Shown one piece after another: positions 15,993-23,457 of a stretch of 64,000 bases of DNA. The DNA lies in contig NZ_CP115463.1 in assembly GCF_027912495.1 (NCBI RefSeq), positions 2,802,501-2,866,500 of the forward strand. The letters are read 5' to 3'. This DNA is from Caulobacter sp. NIBR1757. GTDB lineage: Bacteria > Pseudomonadota > Alphaproteobacteria > Caulobacterales > Caulobacteraceae. The notes beneath the pieces were generated by a model, which saw only the letters and a list, made by a program, of their open reading frames with translations, did not search any database and was not told the DNA's origin. Made by a program: the position numbers and the translations under genes. How positions within the stretch are numbered: position 1 is the first letter of the stretch; every line of letters starts with the position of its first letter.

Positions 15993-17663
15993 ATGGGCGA
16001 AGACTCGGTCACCATCGCGCCAGGCGCCGGCTTTACGCGCTTCGACCAGACCTTCCCGATCCTGACGTCGGGCGAGATCGAGCGGATGAAGCGCTTCGGC
16101 GAGGTTCGGGAATTCCCGGCCGGCGCCGTGCTGTTCCGCTCGGGCCAGCGGGCGCCGGGCATGTTCGTGGTCCTGACCGGCTGCGTCGCCATCAGCCAAC
16201 GCGATGGCCTGGGCCATAGGACGCCCATCGTCGAACAGGGGCCCGGCCAGTTTCTGGCCGAGGTCAGCCAGCTGGGGGCCAGCGCCGCCCTGGTCGATGC
16301 CGTAGCCGAAACCGCCCTCACCGCCCTGGTCATCGAGCCGGCCGGCCTGCGCAGCCTGCTGGTGGCGGAGGCCGAACTCGGCGAGCGGATCACCCGCGCC
16401 CTGATCCTGCGCCGGGTCGCCCTGATCGAAGCCGCCGCCAGTGGCGCCGTGCTGATCGGCCACGCCGGGCAGAAGGACGTGGTCCGCCTCCAGGGCTTCC
16501 TGACTCGCAACGGCCAGCCGCACCACCTGATCGACCCGCGCGACGACGCCGAGGCCGCCGAGTTGATGGCCCGGCTGAACCTCACCGAAGCCGACCTGCC
16601 GCTGGCCGCCTGCCCCAATGGCGACATCCTGCGCCGGCCAGGCGACCAGGAGATCGCCGAGGCCCTGGGCATGAACACCCGGGCGGACCCCAGCCGCATC
16701 TATGACGTCGCCATCGTCGGCGCCGGGCCGGCCGGTCTGGCCACCGCCGTCTATGCCGCCTCCGAGGGGCTCAGCGTCGCCGTCGTCGATCGCCGCGCCT
16801 ACGGGGGCCAGGCCGGGGCCAGCGCCCGGATCGAAAACTACTTCGGCTTCCCGACCGGCATCACCGGCCAGGCCCTGACTAGCCGGGGCATGCTTCAGGC
16901 CCAGAAGTTCGGCGCCGAGCTGCTGATTCCCGCCTGTGTCGTCGATCTCGACTGCGCCCGCGACGACGGGCTGCGCACCCTGGCCATGGAGGACGGCGGA
17001 ACCCTGACCGCCCGGACCGTGGTTGTCGCCAGCGGCGCCGCCTATCGCCGGCTGGACCTGGAGAACTTCTCCGATTTCGAGGGCCGGGGCGTCTGGTACT
17101 GGGCCTCGCCCCTGGAAGCCGAGCTCTGCGCCGGCCAGGAAGTGGTCGTCGTGGGCGGCGGCAATTCGGCGGGTCAGGCGGCCGTCTACCTCTCCGGCCA
17201 CGCCAGCAAGGTGCGGATCATGGTGCGCGGGCCTGGCCTGAAGGAGACCATGAGCCGCTACCTGATCGACCGCATAACCTCGACCGCCAACATCGAACTG
17301 ATGCCGTTCACCCAGATCACCGCCCTGCACGCAGGCGAGGACGGGGCGCTGGCCCGGGTCGCCTGGGACTGTCGCGAGCACGGCCCGGGCGAGGGCGACA
17401 TCGCCAACGTCTTCCTGTTCGTTGGCGCCGACCCGGCCACCCACTGGCTGGCCGGCTGCGGGGTCAGCCGCGACCCGGCCGGCTTCGTCACCACCGGCGG
17501 CGCCGACTGCGCCCACCTGGAATCCTCGGTCATCGGCGTGTTCGCGGTCGGCGACGCCCGCTCGGGCTCGGTCAAGCGGGTCGGCGGGGCCATCGGCGAA
17601 GGGGCCCAGGTCGTCGCCGCCATCCACCAGTATCTCGCCGCCCGCGAAGGGGTCGCCGCATGA
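15993..17663 (+). CDS. cNMP-binding domain / thioredoxin-reductase-like FAD oxidoreductase fusion
   Basis: A 556-residue protein in two parts. Residues about 20-140 form a Crp-like cyclic-nucleotide-binding fold (FPAGAVLFRSGQRAPGMFVVLTGCVAI). Residues 235-550 form a thioredoxin-reductase-like flavoprotein with FAD motif VGAGPAG (242-248), GGQAGASARIENYFGFP, NADPH motif VVGGGNSAGQAAVYL and GVFAVGDAR. The redox CxxC of true thioredoxin reductase is missing: the site reads YWASP near 369-373, so electrons cannot leave by the usual disulfide. The ATG at 15993 has a perfect AGGAGG. It overlaps the UBP zinc-finger gene by 4 bases, suggesting the two proteins work together, perhaps as a nucleotide-gated NADPH oxidoreductase. 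The partner electron acceptor is unknown. Confidence 0.88.
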   Translation: MGEDSVTIAPGAGFTRFDQTFPILTSGEIERMKRFGEVREFPAGAVLFRSGQRAPGMFVVLTGCVAISQRDGLGHRTPIVEQGPGQFLAEVSQLGASAALVDAVAETALTALVIEPAGLRSLLVAEAELGERITRALILRRVALIEAAASGAVLIGHAGQKDVVRLQGFLTRNGQPHHLIDPRDDAEAAELMARLNLTEADLPLAACPNGDILRRPGDQEIAEALGMNTRADPSRIYDVAIVGAGPAGLATAVYAASEGLSVAVVDRRAYGGQAGASARIENYFGFPTGITGQALTSRGMLQAQKFGAELLIPACVVDLDCARDDGLRTLAMEDGGTLTARTVVVASGAAYRRLDLENFSDFEGRGVWYWASPLEAELCAGQEVVVVGGGNSAGQAAVYLSGHASKVRIMVRGPGLKETMSRYLIDRITSTANIELMPFTQITALHAGEDGALARVAWDCREHGPGEGDIANVFLFVGADPATHWLAGCGVSRDPAGFVTTGGADCAHLESSVIGVFAVGDARSGSVKRVGGAIGEGAQVVAAIHQYLAAREGVAA

Positions 17664-17959
17664 GTTGCAGCCACATCGAAAGCGTCGCCGTCGTCCACCC
17701 CGGCTCCAAGGGCTGCGAGGAGTGCCTGAAGACCGGCGATTGGTGGGTTCACCTGCGGCTGTGCCGGACCTGCGGTCACGTCGGCTGCTGCGACGACAGC
17801 CCCAACACCCACGCCACCAAACACTTCCGGGCGACGGGGCATCCGATCATCGAAGGCTACGACCCGCCCGAGGGCTGGGGCTGGTGCTATACCGACGAGG
17901 AATTCGTCGAACTGCCGGACCAGACGCCGCAGGACGGCCCTATCCCTAGGTTCGTCTGA
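17660..17959 (+). CDS. UBP-type zinc finger protein
   Basis: A 99-residue protein that is essentially one ZnF-UBP domain. Zinc ligands are visible as CSH at the start, CEEC, CRTCGHVGCCDD, and histidines in THATKHFRATGHP. In eukaryotes this fold binds ubiquitin C-termini; bacterial copies commonly stand beside or inside redox and ion-transport proteins, and their ligand is unknown. Its ATG overlaps the stop of the flavoprotein gene (ATGA), so it is co-translated with it. The 3' end overlaps the convergent transporter gene by 14 bases. Confidence 0.9.
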   Translation: MSCSHIESVAVVHPGSKGCEECLKTGDWWVHLRLCRTCGHVGCCDDSPNTHATKHFRATGHPIIEGYDPPEGWGWCYTDEEFVELPDQTPQDGPIPRFV

Positions 17960-18398
17960 CCAGCAGCACGCCCACCGCCACCAGGGCGATTCCGGCGACC
18001 CGTCCGAAACTGATCGGCCGCGGCTCGATGCCGAAGGCGCCGAAGTGGTCGAGGATCATGCCGATGATCAGCTGGCCGGCGACCATCAGGGTGATGGTGG
18101 TGGCCACCCCCAGCCGGGGCGCGCTGAAGGCCGCCGCGCAGACGAAGCCGACGCCGTAGACCCCGCCCATCCAGGCGTACCAGGGCAGCGCCGCCGCGCC
18201 CTGCAGGTCCGGCTTGATGCGCAGCACCGCGACCAGCACCAGCAACACCGCCGTGCCGATGGCGAACGATACGAAGGCCGCGTTGACCGGCGAGTTCAGC
18301 GGCCGGGCCAGCATGGCGTTGGTCGGCCCCTGTGTGGCCGTCAGCATGCCGCCGATGACGCTGGCGACGATGGCGAAGGCGATCATGGACTTGGTCAT
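17946..18398 (-). CDS. DMT-type membrane protein (DUF606/YdcZ family)
   Basis: A 150-residue integral membrane protein with five predicted hydrophobic segments. It starts with the typical family pattern IAFAIVASVIGGMLTATQGPTNAML, followed by ARPLNSPVNAAFVSFAIGTAVLL and QLIIGMILDHFGAFG. The family belongs to the drug/metabolite transporter clan; proteins of this half-size are thought to dimerise. No substrate is known from context. The start at 18398 is preceded by GGGAG on the minus strand. It is transcribed convergently to the UBP-finger gene. Confidence 0.85.
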   Translation of the reverse strand: MTKSMIAFAIVASVIGGMLTATQGPTNAMLARPLNSPVNAAFVSFAIGTAVLLVLVAVLRIKPDLQGAAALPWYAWMGGVYGVGFVCAAAFSAPRLGVATTITLMVAGQLIIGMILDHFGAFGIEPRPISFGRVAGIALVAVGVLLVRRT

Positions 18399-18476
18399 GG
18401 TTGATTCCCGCTCCCTGCGCCTCCATACCGCCCCATCGCCCCGCGACAACGGGCTTTCGAACTCAGGAGGCCCACC

Positions 18477-19007
18477 ATGGCCGACAATGACGAGACCATC
18501 GACCGCCTGTTCAACGCCGGCGACGACGCCTGGGAAGAGGGCGACGAGGCCAAGGCCTTCGGCCTGTTCAAGCAGGCCGCGGAGCTCGGCGACATCGCCG
18601 CCATGCTGAACGTCGGCTACTTCCTCGACGAGGGCCTGGGCGTGAAGGCCGACAAGGCGGCCGCCATGGACTGGTACCGCAAGGCCTATGACCTGGGCGA
18701 CGCCAGCGCCGCCAACAACATCGCCATCCTCTGCCGCGAGAAGAACGACCTGGCCGGGGCCGCGGAGTGGTTCGCCAAGGCGGCCGACCTGGGCGACGGC
18801 GACGCGCTGGTCGAACTGGCCAGGATCAATGTCGAGGGCCAGGGCGTTCCGAAGGATGAAGCCAAGGCGCGGGGCTATCTGGAGCAGGCGCTCAGCCTGC
18901 CGGTGGACAATGGCGAGGACGACGGCGAGATCGACGTCGATCAGCCCTTCATCAGCCAGGCCGGGCACGAGGAAGCAGTGGAGATGCTGGCGGGGATGAC
19001 GCGGTAA
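18477..19007 (+). CDS. Sel1-repeat protein
   Basis: A 176-residue soluble protein composed of about four Sel1-like helical repeats. Units with the A-x-x-W-Y-x-K-A-x-x-L-G pattern are clear (AMDWYRKAYDLGDASAANNIA, AAEWFAKAADLGDGDALVELA, ARGYLEQAL). Such repeats act as protein-protein scaffolds, for example in Caulobacterales PodJ-like or signalling proteins. There is no signal peptide or catalytic domain, and it is very acidic. AGGAGG stands 7 bases before the ATG. Followed by a 123-bp palindromic element. Confidence 0.85.
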   Translation: MADNDETIDRLFNAGDDAWEEGDEAKAFGLFKQAAELGDIAAMLNVGYFLDEGLGVKADKAAAMDWYRKAYDLGDASAANNIAILCREKNDLAGAAEWFAKAADLGDGDALVELARINVEGQGVPKDEAKARGYLEQALSLPVDNGEDDGEIDVDQPFISQAGHEEAVEMLAGMTR

Positions 19008-19023
19008 GCGCTCTCCCCATCCG

Positions 19024-19146
19024 CTGTCATCCTCCGACCGCGTAGCGGATCGGGGGACCCAACTCTCCGCGTGAAACCTGCTGAGACTCTTTCCAGAGCC
19101 GCCCTGGGTCCCCCGGCTCCCGCTACGCGGGCCCGGAGGATGACAG
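19024..19146. repeat. 123-bp palindromic intergenic element, copy 3
   Basis: Same ends, same GGGGGACCCA / TGGGTCCCCC blocks and same 123-bp length as copies at 1766-1888 and 5169-5291. The core is inverted relative to copies 1 and 2 (the ACTCTCCGCGTGAAA segment is now near the left arm). Lies between convergent genes. Confidence 0.8.
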
Positions 19147-19163
19147 GGTTTGGGGGGCCGCGC

Positions 19164-19763
19164 TCAGAGCTTCGTCGACAGCAGCAACCGTCCCGGACCC
19201 AGCCGCTCCAGCACCTTCGGCAGGTCGCTGTCCGAGAAGGCGAAGCAGCCTTCGCTGCGGCCGATGCGGCCGGCGGTCGCCGCCATGGCCGGGTTCACAT
19301 ACCAGGCGCTGTGGATGACGATGGCGCGGTCCCGGGCGTTGCTGTTGCCCGGGTCCAGGCCATCTAGCCGCATCGAGCGACCGTGCTTGCCGCTGTAGAA
19401 CTCCGCCGTCTTGAAGGCGCCCTCCGAACTGGCGTTGGACCCGAAGGCGTTGGAGAAGGCCTTCACCCAGCCGCTGTTGCCCGGGTCGCTGCCCCGGCCG
19501 TGGGCGACCAGCAGGCTGGTCATCGTGCCGCCGGCCATGTCCAGCAGGTGGAAGCGCGGGGTCTTGCTGACCGCGGCGTAGTCGGCGACCGCGACGAGAT
19601 CGTGGTGAGGGATGGCCGTTCCAAGGCGCTGCAGCTCGGCCCTGGCGCGGGCCAGCAGGCGGGCGGTGTCCGGCGCGGCAGGCGTTTCGGCAAGGGCCGG
19701 CGCCGCGATCGACAGGGCGGCCCCGGCGCAGGCCGAGGCGAAGAAGGAACGACGCGTAAGCAA
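19164..19763 (-). CDS. L,D-transpeptidase-like protein (YkuD_2 type), exported
   Basis: A 199-residue exported protein with twin-arginine-like signal (TRRSFFASACAGAALSIAAPALA). The catalytic region shows the YkuD-type pattern: a histidine in AIVIHSAWYVNPA, then the SxGC motif RSEGCFAF with the nucleophilic cysteine (about residue 176), and GRLLLS at the end. Preceding AFSNAFGSNASSEGAFKTAEFYSGKHGRSMRLDGLDPGNSNARDR is typical of the murein L,D-transpeptidase catalytic-domain subfamily (PF13645). Its presumed role is peptidoglycan cross-linking or lipoprotein attachment in the periplasm. Confidence 0.88.
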   Translation of the reverse strand: MLTRRSFFASACAGAALSIAAPALAETPAAPDTARLLARARAELQRLGTAIPHHDLVAVADYAAVSKTPRFHLLDMAGGTMTSLLVAHGRGSDPGNSGWVKAFSNAFGSNASSEGAFKTAEFYSGKHGRSMRLDGLDPGNSNARDRAIVIHSAWYVNPAMAATAGRIGRSEGCFAFSDSDLPKVLERLGPGRLLLSTKL

Positions 19764-20102
19764 ACCGGCGAGACCCCGACGCTACAGACGAAGCCGTCTT
19801 CTAGTCGCCAGCGCCGTCCGTGACGCTGTGGCATTCGCCCGCAGGCCGAGCCGTCCGCCGCAAATTCCCGGATTTCCTTGACTTATCCATGCTGCACCGC
19901 CACATAACGGTTCTGCGCAGCTTATCTGCGCCTTCGGCCGCGCCCGGCCGCGTGAGGAGCGTTCATTCGCTTCGCCCAGGCGCGAGACTGAACTTCCCCA
20001 TAAGGACGCCATACGCGGGGCGTTTTCCAACGACCCCCGCGATCCACCGCGCCGGCCCATGAGCCCGCGCGGATACGGTCGCACTTTGAAAGACCAACGG
20101 CT

Positions 20103-21527
20103 TTGACCGATTTCGCTTCCCTGGGCCTTTGCAAGCCCATTCTCTCGGCCCTTCTGGCCGAGGGCTACACCTCCCCTACCCCGATCCAGGCCCAGGCGAT
20201 CCCGCTTGTGCTCGAAGGCCGGGACATCCTGGGCATCGCCCAGACGGGCACCGGCAAGACCGCCGCCTTCGCCCTGCCGATCCTGCAACGCCTGGCCGAG
20301 ACCCGTAAGCCCGCGCCCCGTCGCGGCTGCCGCTGCCTGGTGCTGTCGCCCACCCGCGAACTGGCCACCCAGATCGCCGAGAGCTTCCGCACCTACGGCA
20401 AGAACATGGGCCTGACCGTCGCCGTCGTCTTCGGCGGCGTGAAGTACGGGCCCCAGGTCCGCGCCCTGGCCGCCGGCGTCGACATCCTGGTCGCCACCCC
20501 CGGCCGGCTGATCGACCACATCAACGAGAAGGTCGCCAACCTGTCGGAGACCGAGGTCTTCGTGCTCGACGAGGCTGACCAGATGCTCGACATGGGCTTC
20601 GTGGTGCCGATCCGTCGCATCGCCAAGACCCTGCCGCAGGCCCGCCAGAACCTGTTCTTCTCGGCCACCATGCCGACCGAGATCGGCAAGCTGGCCGGTG
20701 AGCTGCTGAAGAACCCGGCCAAGGTGTCGGTGACCCCGCAGGCCACCACCGTCGAGAAGATCGACCAGAAGATCCTGTTCATCGAGGCGGGCCGCAAGCG
20801 CGCCCTGCTGGCCGAACTGATGGACGACGGCGCCATGAAGCGCGTGCTGATCTTCACCCGCACCAAGCGCGGCGCCGACCGCGTGGCCAAGCAGCTGGGC
20901 ACCATCGGTGTCGAGGCCGCCGCCATCCACGGCGACAAGAGCCAGGGTCAACGCGAGCGCAGCCTGGCCTCCTTCAAGGCCGGCGACGTCCGCGCCCTGG
21001 TGGCGACCGACATCGCCGCCCGCGGCATCGACGTCGATGGCGTCTCGCACGTCATCCAGTACGAGTTGCCCAACGTGCCGGAAGCCTATGTCCATCGGAT
21101 CGGGCGCACCGCCCGGGCCGGCGCCAATGGTTCGGCCATCAGCCTGGTGGCCGACGACGAGCGCAACCTGCTGAAGGACATCCAGAAGGTCACCCGTCAG
21201 ACCATCCCCAGCTGGGACCGTCGCAACGACCGCAACCTGGGTTCCGCCGAAGCCGCCTTCAAGGCCGCCCAGCCGCCGGAAGCCCCGCGCGAGCGTGATC
21301 CGCGCGACACCCGCGGCCGCAGCCCGGCCGCCAAGCGCAACGACCACGCGGCCGGCAAGCACTTCGCCAACGCCCCGCGCGCCCATCGTCCGGGCGGCTA
21401 TGACCCGATGGTCGAAGGCGCCGTGGCGGCTCCGGCCGGCAACGCCGCCGAGAAGCCGAAGAAGCGCAAGCGCTTCCGTCCCGGCGGCGGTCGTGGCCCG
21501 AACACCACGGCCCGTGCTCAAGCCTAG
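20103..21527 (+). CDS. rhlE: DEAD-box ATP-dependent RNA helicase, RhlE type
   Basis: A 474-residue helicase. Q motif (YTSPTPIQAQAIPL), Walker A AQTGTGKT, Ia PTRELATQ, Ib TPGRLIDH, DEAD in VLDEADQMLDMGF, SAT in FFSATMP, motif IV VLIFTRTK, motif V ATDIAARGIDV and VI YVHRIGRTARAG are all intact. A 110-residue basic, low-complexity tail (KPKKRKRFRPGGGRG) follows, as in RhlE proteins that remodel ribosomal and degradosome RNAs. The start is TTG at 20103; no ATG precedes the Q motif. An untranslated stretch of about 270 bases lies upstream, long enough for cold-type control, but I see no specific element. Confidence 0.92.
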   Translation: MTDFASLGLCKPILSALLAEGYTSPTPIQAQAIPLVLEGRDILGIAQTGTGKTAAFALPILQRLAETRKPAPRRGCRCLVLSPTRELATQIAESFRTYGKNMGLTVAVVFGGVKYGPQVRALAAGVDILVATPGRLIDHINEKVANLSETEVFVLDEADQMLDMGFVVPIRRIAKTLPQARQNLFFSATMPTEIGKLAGELLKNPAKVSVTPQATTVEKIDQKILFIEAGRKRALLAELMDDGAMKRVLIFTRTKRGADRVAKQLGTIGVEAAAIHGDKSQGQRERSLASFKAGDVRALVATDIAARGIDVDGVSHVIQYELPNVPEAYVHRIGRTARAGANGSAISLVADDERNLLKDIQKVTRQTIPSWDRRNDRNLGSAEAAFKAAQPPEAPRERDPRDTRGRSPAAKRNDHAAGKHFANAPRAHRPGGYDPMVEGAVAAPAGNAAEKPKKRKRFRPGGGRGPNTTARAQA

Positions 21528-21550
21528 GCTACAGCCGGACTGAAAGCGAC

Positions 21551-21583
21551 AGCCCCGCCGTCTCCGTGACGGCGGGGCTTTTT
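21551..21583 (+). terminator. rho-independent terminator after rhlE
   Basis: A 12-bp perfect GC stem (AGCCCCGCCGTC / GACGGCGGGGCT) with a 5-base loop and a TTTTT tail, 24 bases after the rhlE stop. It may also stop the convergent DUF2239 transcript. Confidence 0.9.
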
Positions 21584-21595
21584 CTTGCGCCAAAG

Positions 21596-22102
21596 TCAGC
21601 TCCAGCCCAGCATCCTGAGCGCCTGGCCGCGCACGTCCACCGGCCAGTCCACGGTGTTGGCCAGGAAGCCCTCGCGGTCGTCGTTGAACAGGGTGCGGGT
21701 CGCCTCCTCGAAGCCGGGGAGGTCGCCGGCCATGTCGCCGACGAAGCGGTAGGCGGCGTTGAGCGCGTCCTTGCGCACGGTGACCGGGTCGCGGCGGGCG
21801 GTCTCGACCAGGCGGCGCAGGGCGGCGGAAGGGCCGCCCTGTTGCTGGGCCAGCCAGTCCCAGTGACGTGGCAGCAGGCTGACTTCCCGGGCGACGATGC
21901 CCAGCTTGGGGCGGCCGACCGCCTTGGCTGGCGGGGTCAGCTCGAGACCGACCCGCTCGCCGGTGAGGTCGTCGAAGACCCGGAAGCTGGTGTTGGGATC
22001 GCGGGCCAGGGAGGCGCGGGCGACGGCGGCCAGGGCCGACATCTCGCCCTGGGCCAGGCGGTGATGGCCTTCGAACAGGCTGTAGGTGGTTTCCTGGGTC
22101 AT
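21596..22102 (-). CDS. DUF2239 family protein
   Basis: A 168-residue soluble protein whose sequence fits the DUF2239 family. It starts with a short beta hairpin (TTYSLFEGHHRLAQG), then FRVFDDLTGERVGLEL, then the highly characteristic GRPKLGIVAREVSLLPRHWDWLAQQQGGPSAALRRLV. The second half is helical, ending near a DWPVDVRGQALRML motif. The function of the family is unknown; the central part resembles a ribbon-helix-helix-like DNA-binding or antitoxin-like surface, which is my inference. It overlaps the GIY-YIG gene by 4 bases (ATGA), so they form a two-gene operon. Confidence 0.85.
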   Translation of the reverse strand: MTQETTYSLFEGHHRLAQGEMSALAAVARASLARDPNTSFRVFDDLTGERVGLELTPPAKAVGRPKLGIVAREVSLLPRHWDWLAQQQGGPSAALRRLVETARRDPVTVRKDALNAAYRFVGDMAGDLPGFEEATRTLFNDDREGFLANTVDWPVDVRGQALRMLGWS

Positions 22103-22440
22103 CCGGTCAGCTTCTCTGCGTTCAGGGTCTCGCGCCATTTGGCCGAGAGGTCTTTCAGGGCGTTGGTCAGCTCCCAGGGGGAGCGTTCGGCGTCGGGCAG
22201 TTCCTCGACCACCTGGTAGGTGAAGGCGGCCTCGCCATGATCCTTCCAGGCCTTGACCAGCGCCCGGTTGGGATGGCTGCCCAGGCGCAGGGAGAACCAC
22301 AGGCCGTTCTGGCGATTGTGCAGGTTGGGGGAGACTTCCACCCAGACCTGGCCGGAGGGCGCGCAGCGGACCGCGAAGGCGCCGGCGGCCACCTTGCGTT
22401 CCTTGTAGTCGCGGACGAGTTGTTTGCGGTCGGGATTCAT
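22099..22440 (-). CDS. small GIY-YIG-like family protein
   Basis: A 113-residue protein that resembles small proteins annotated as GIY-YIG nuclease family. It starts DRKQLVRDYKERKVAAGAFAVRCAPSGQVWVEVSPNL and continues with NGLWFSLRLGSHPNRALVKAWKDHGEAAFTYQVVEEL. The GIY and YIG strands are degenerate (GAFAVRC / VWVEVS), so catalysis is uncertain. It is first gene of an operon with DUF2239, with which it often co-occurs. The ATG at 22440 lies only about 7 bases after a -10 hexamer, so the mRNA may be leaderless. Confidence 0.75.
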   Translation of the reverse strand: MNPDRKQLVRDYKERKVAAGAFAVRCAPSGQVWVEVSPNLHNRQNGLWFSLRLGSHPNRALVKAWKDHGEAAFTYQVVEELPDAERSPWELTNALKDLSAKWRETLNAEKLTG

Positions 22441-22447
22441 GACCGGT

Positions 22448-22492
22448 CATTTAGACCGGGTAAAAACCCCTGTCAATTATAACCGGGTAAAA
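22448..22492 (-). promoter_or_regulatory. promoter with twin ACCGGGTAAAA operators before the GIY-YIG gene
   Basis: On the minus strand TTGACA (22471-22476), 17 bases, then TAAATG (22448-22453). Two direct copies of the plus-strand motif ACCGGGTAAAA (22455-22465 and 22482-22492) flank the -35, and GACCGGTC (22441-22448) overlaps the -10. This suggests a repressor binding cooperatively, perhaps encoded by the operon itself. Confidence 0.5.
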
Positions 22493-23101
22493 TTATCGGA
22501 AGACGCAGCTGGTCCCGCCCCAGAGGGTCTCGACCTTCCCGGCCGGGCCGTCCTTGTCGAGGATGCCGGAGATGGCGCCGGCCGTGAACTCGATGCCAAG
22601 GGTGCTTTCCTCGACCTTGAGGTCACCAAACGACGCGGTGAGCTGCTGGCGGGTCGAGCCGACCCCGATGCCGTCCATGGTGGTGACCTTGCCGTCGCTC
22701 CGGGAGCCCAGGCTCCAGCCGGCGAACTTGCCGTCGAGGAACAGGGCGTCGAGGTCGCCCGCCCAGCTGACGAACTCGGTCGGGCCGGCGCCGCATTCGC
22801 TGTTCACCGAGCGGTCGGCCGGATTGCCCAGCGCGCTGCTGAGTGCGGCGACGGCGTCGGCGGTGGGAACGCCGAAGGCGACCAGCCGGGTCGAACCGGT
22901 TTCGGACACCAGGCGCAAGCCTTCCTGATCGAGCGCCACGGCGCCGACGGGGGCGGCCGGGGTCTCCGGAGCGGCCGGCGGCGCGGGCTGCGCCGAAGCG
23001 GCGGACGGGACCGGCTTGGCGGGCGTGCTCTCCTCGCTGGGCTGGCCGCAGGCGGTCACGAGGGCGGCGAGGGCCAGAACGGGCAGCAGGCGCGGGATCA
23101 T
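22493..23101 (-). CDS. putative lipoprotein of unknown function
   Basis: A 202-residue protein with a short lipoprotein signal ending LVTAC (Cys at residue 18), then a Pro/Ala/Ser-rich linker (about 20-52) and a globular domain. That domain contains GTSC at its C-terminus and NSECGAGPTEF in the middle, so one disulfide is likely (near residues 103 and 200). The motif GIGVGSTRQQLTASFGDLKVEESTLGIEF resembles the short repeat unit found in SmpA/OmlA-like and beta-lactamase inhibitor-like lipoproteins (the G-x-T-xx-xL pattern). Exact role unknown. It reads toward the GIY-YIG promoter, ending inside it. Confidence 0.75.
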   Translation of the reverse strand: MIPRLLPVLALAALVTACGQPSEESTPAKPVPSAASAQPAPPAAPETPAAPVGAVALDQEGLRLVSETGSTRLVAFGVPTADAVAALSSALGNPADRSVNSECGAGPTEFVSWAGDLDALFLDGKFAGWSLGSRSDGKVTTMDGIGVGSTRQQLTASFGDLKVEESTLGIEFTAGAISGILDKDGPAGKVETLWGGTSCVFR

Positions 23102-23457
23102 TCGGCGGGTCCTATCGAAGCGGCAGAGTAGTGTACCGCGAAGCCGGGGGGCGCCAACAGCTACGGAAATCTCGATATCGGCCCCAAGGGCGCTGAATGG
23201 CCCGGAAACGTTGGCCCGTCGGTGGCTGCAGGCGCGGGAAAGGTTGGCATCGGCGTGGGTGCGGCGTAGGCGCCGGAGCCGGGAATGTAGGCGCGCGGGC
23301 GCCGACAGTTGAGACGCCGGGGCCGCGGCAGGCCCTCAGGCCGCCAAATGGCGATGAATATGTCTAGACATATTCATCAAGCCCTTGATCCTGCAAGGGT
23401 TATGGACAGGCGCGCCGTCATCGGTCCAGGATGCGCCAGCGGCGGGACGGGGGTCCG
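23102..23457. other. intergenic region between lipoprotein and hydrolase genes
   Basis: About 355 bases without a convincing gene. The left two-thirds is GC-rich without recognisable features. At 23353-23378 it holds a perfect 26-bp palindrome centred on TCTAGA, and then the leader of the hydrolase gene. Confidence 0.6.
23353..23378. promoter_or_regulatory. 26-bp perfect palindrome, unoccupied IS target/operator
   Basis: A perfect dyad: GATGAATATGT, then CTAG in the centre, then ACATATTCATC. The same core (ATATGT CTAG ACATAT) is split by both IS copies in this window, and GGATGAATATGT forms the outer flank of each. It is 80 bases before the hydrolase start. The TGTCTAGACA core also resembles operators of GntR/HutC-type repressors, so it may be a regulator site that the IS uses as target. 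Confidence 0.7.

Noticed and set aside
19835..20102. Promoter TTGACT ... CATAAC before rhlE
   Set aside because: The spacer would be 19 bases and the -10 matches only 4 of 6 positions; too weak to list.
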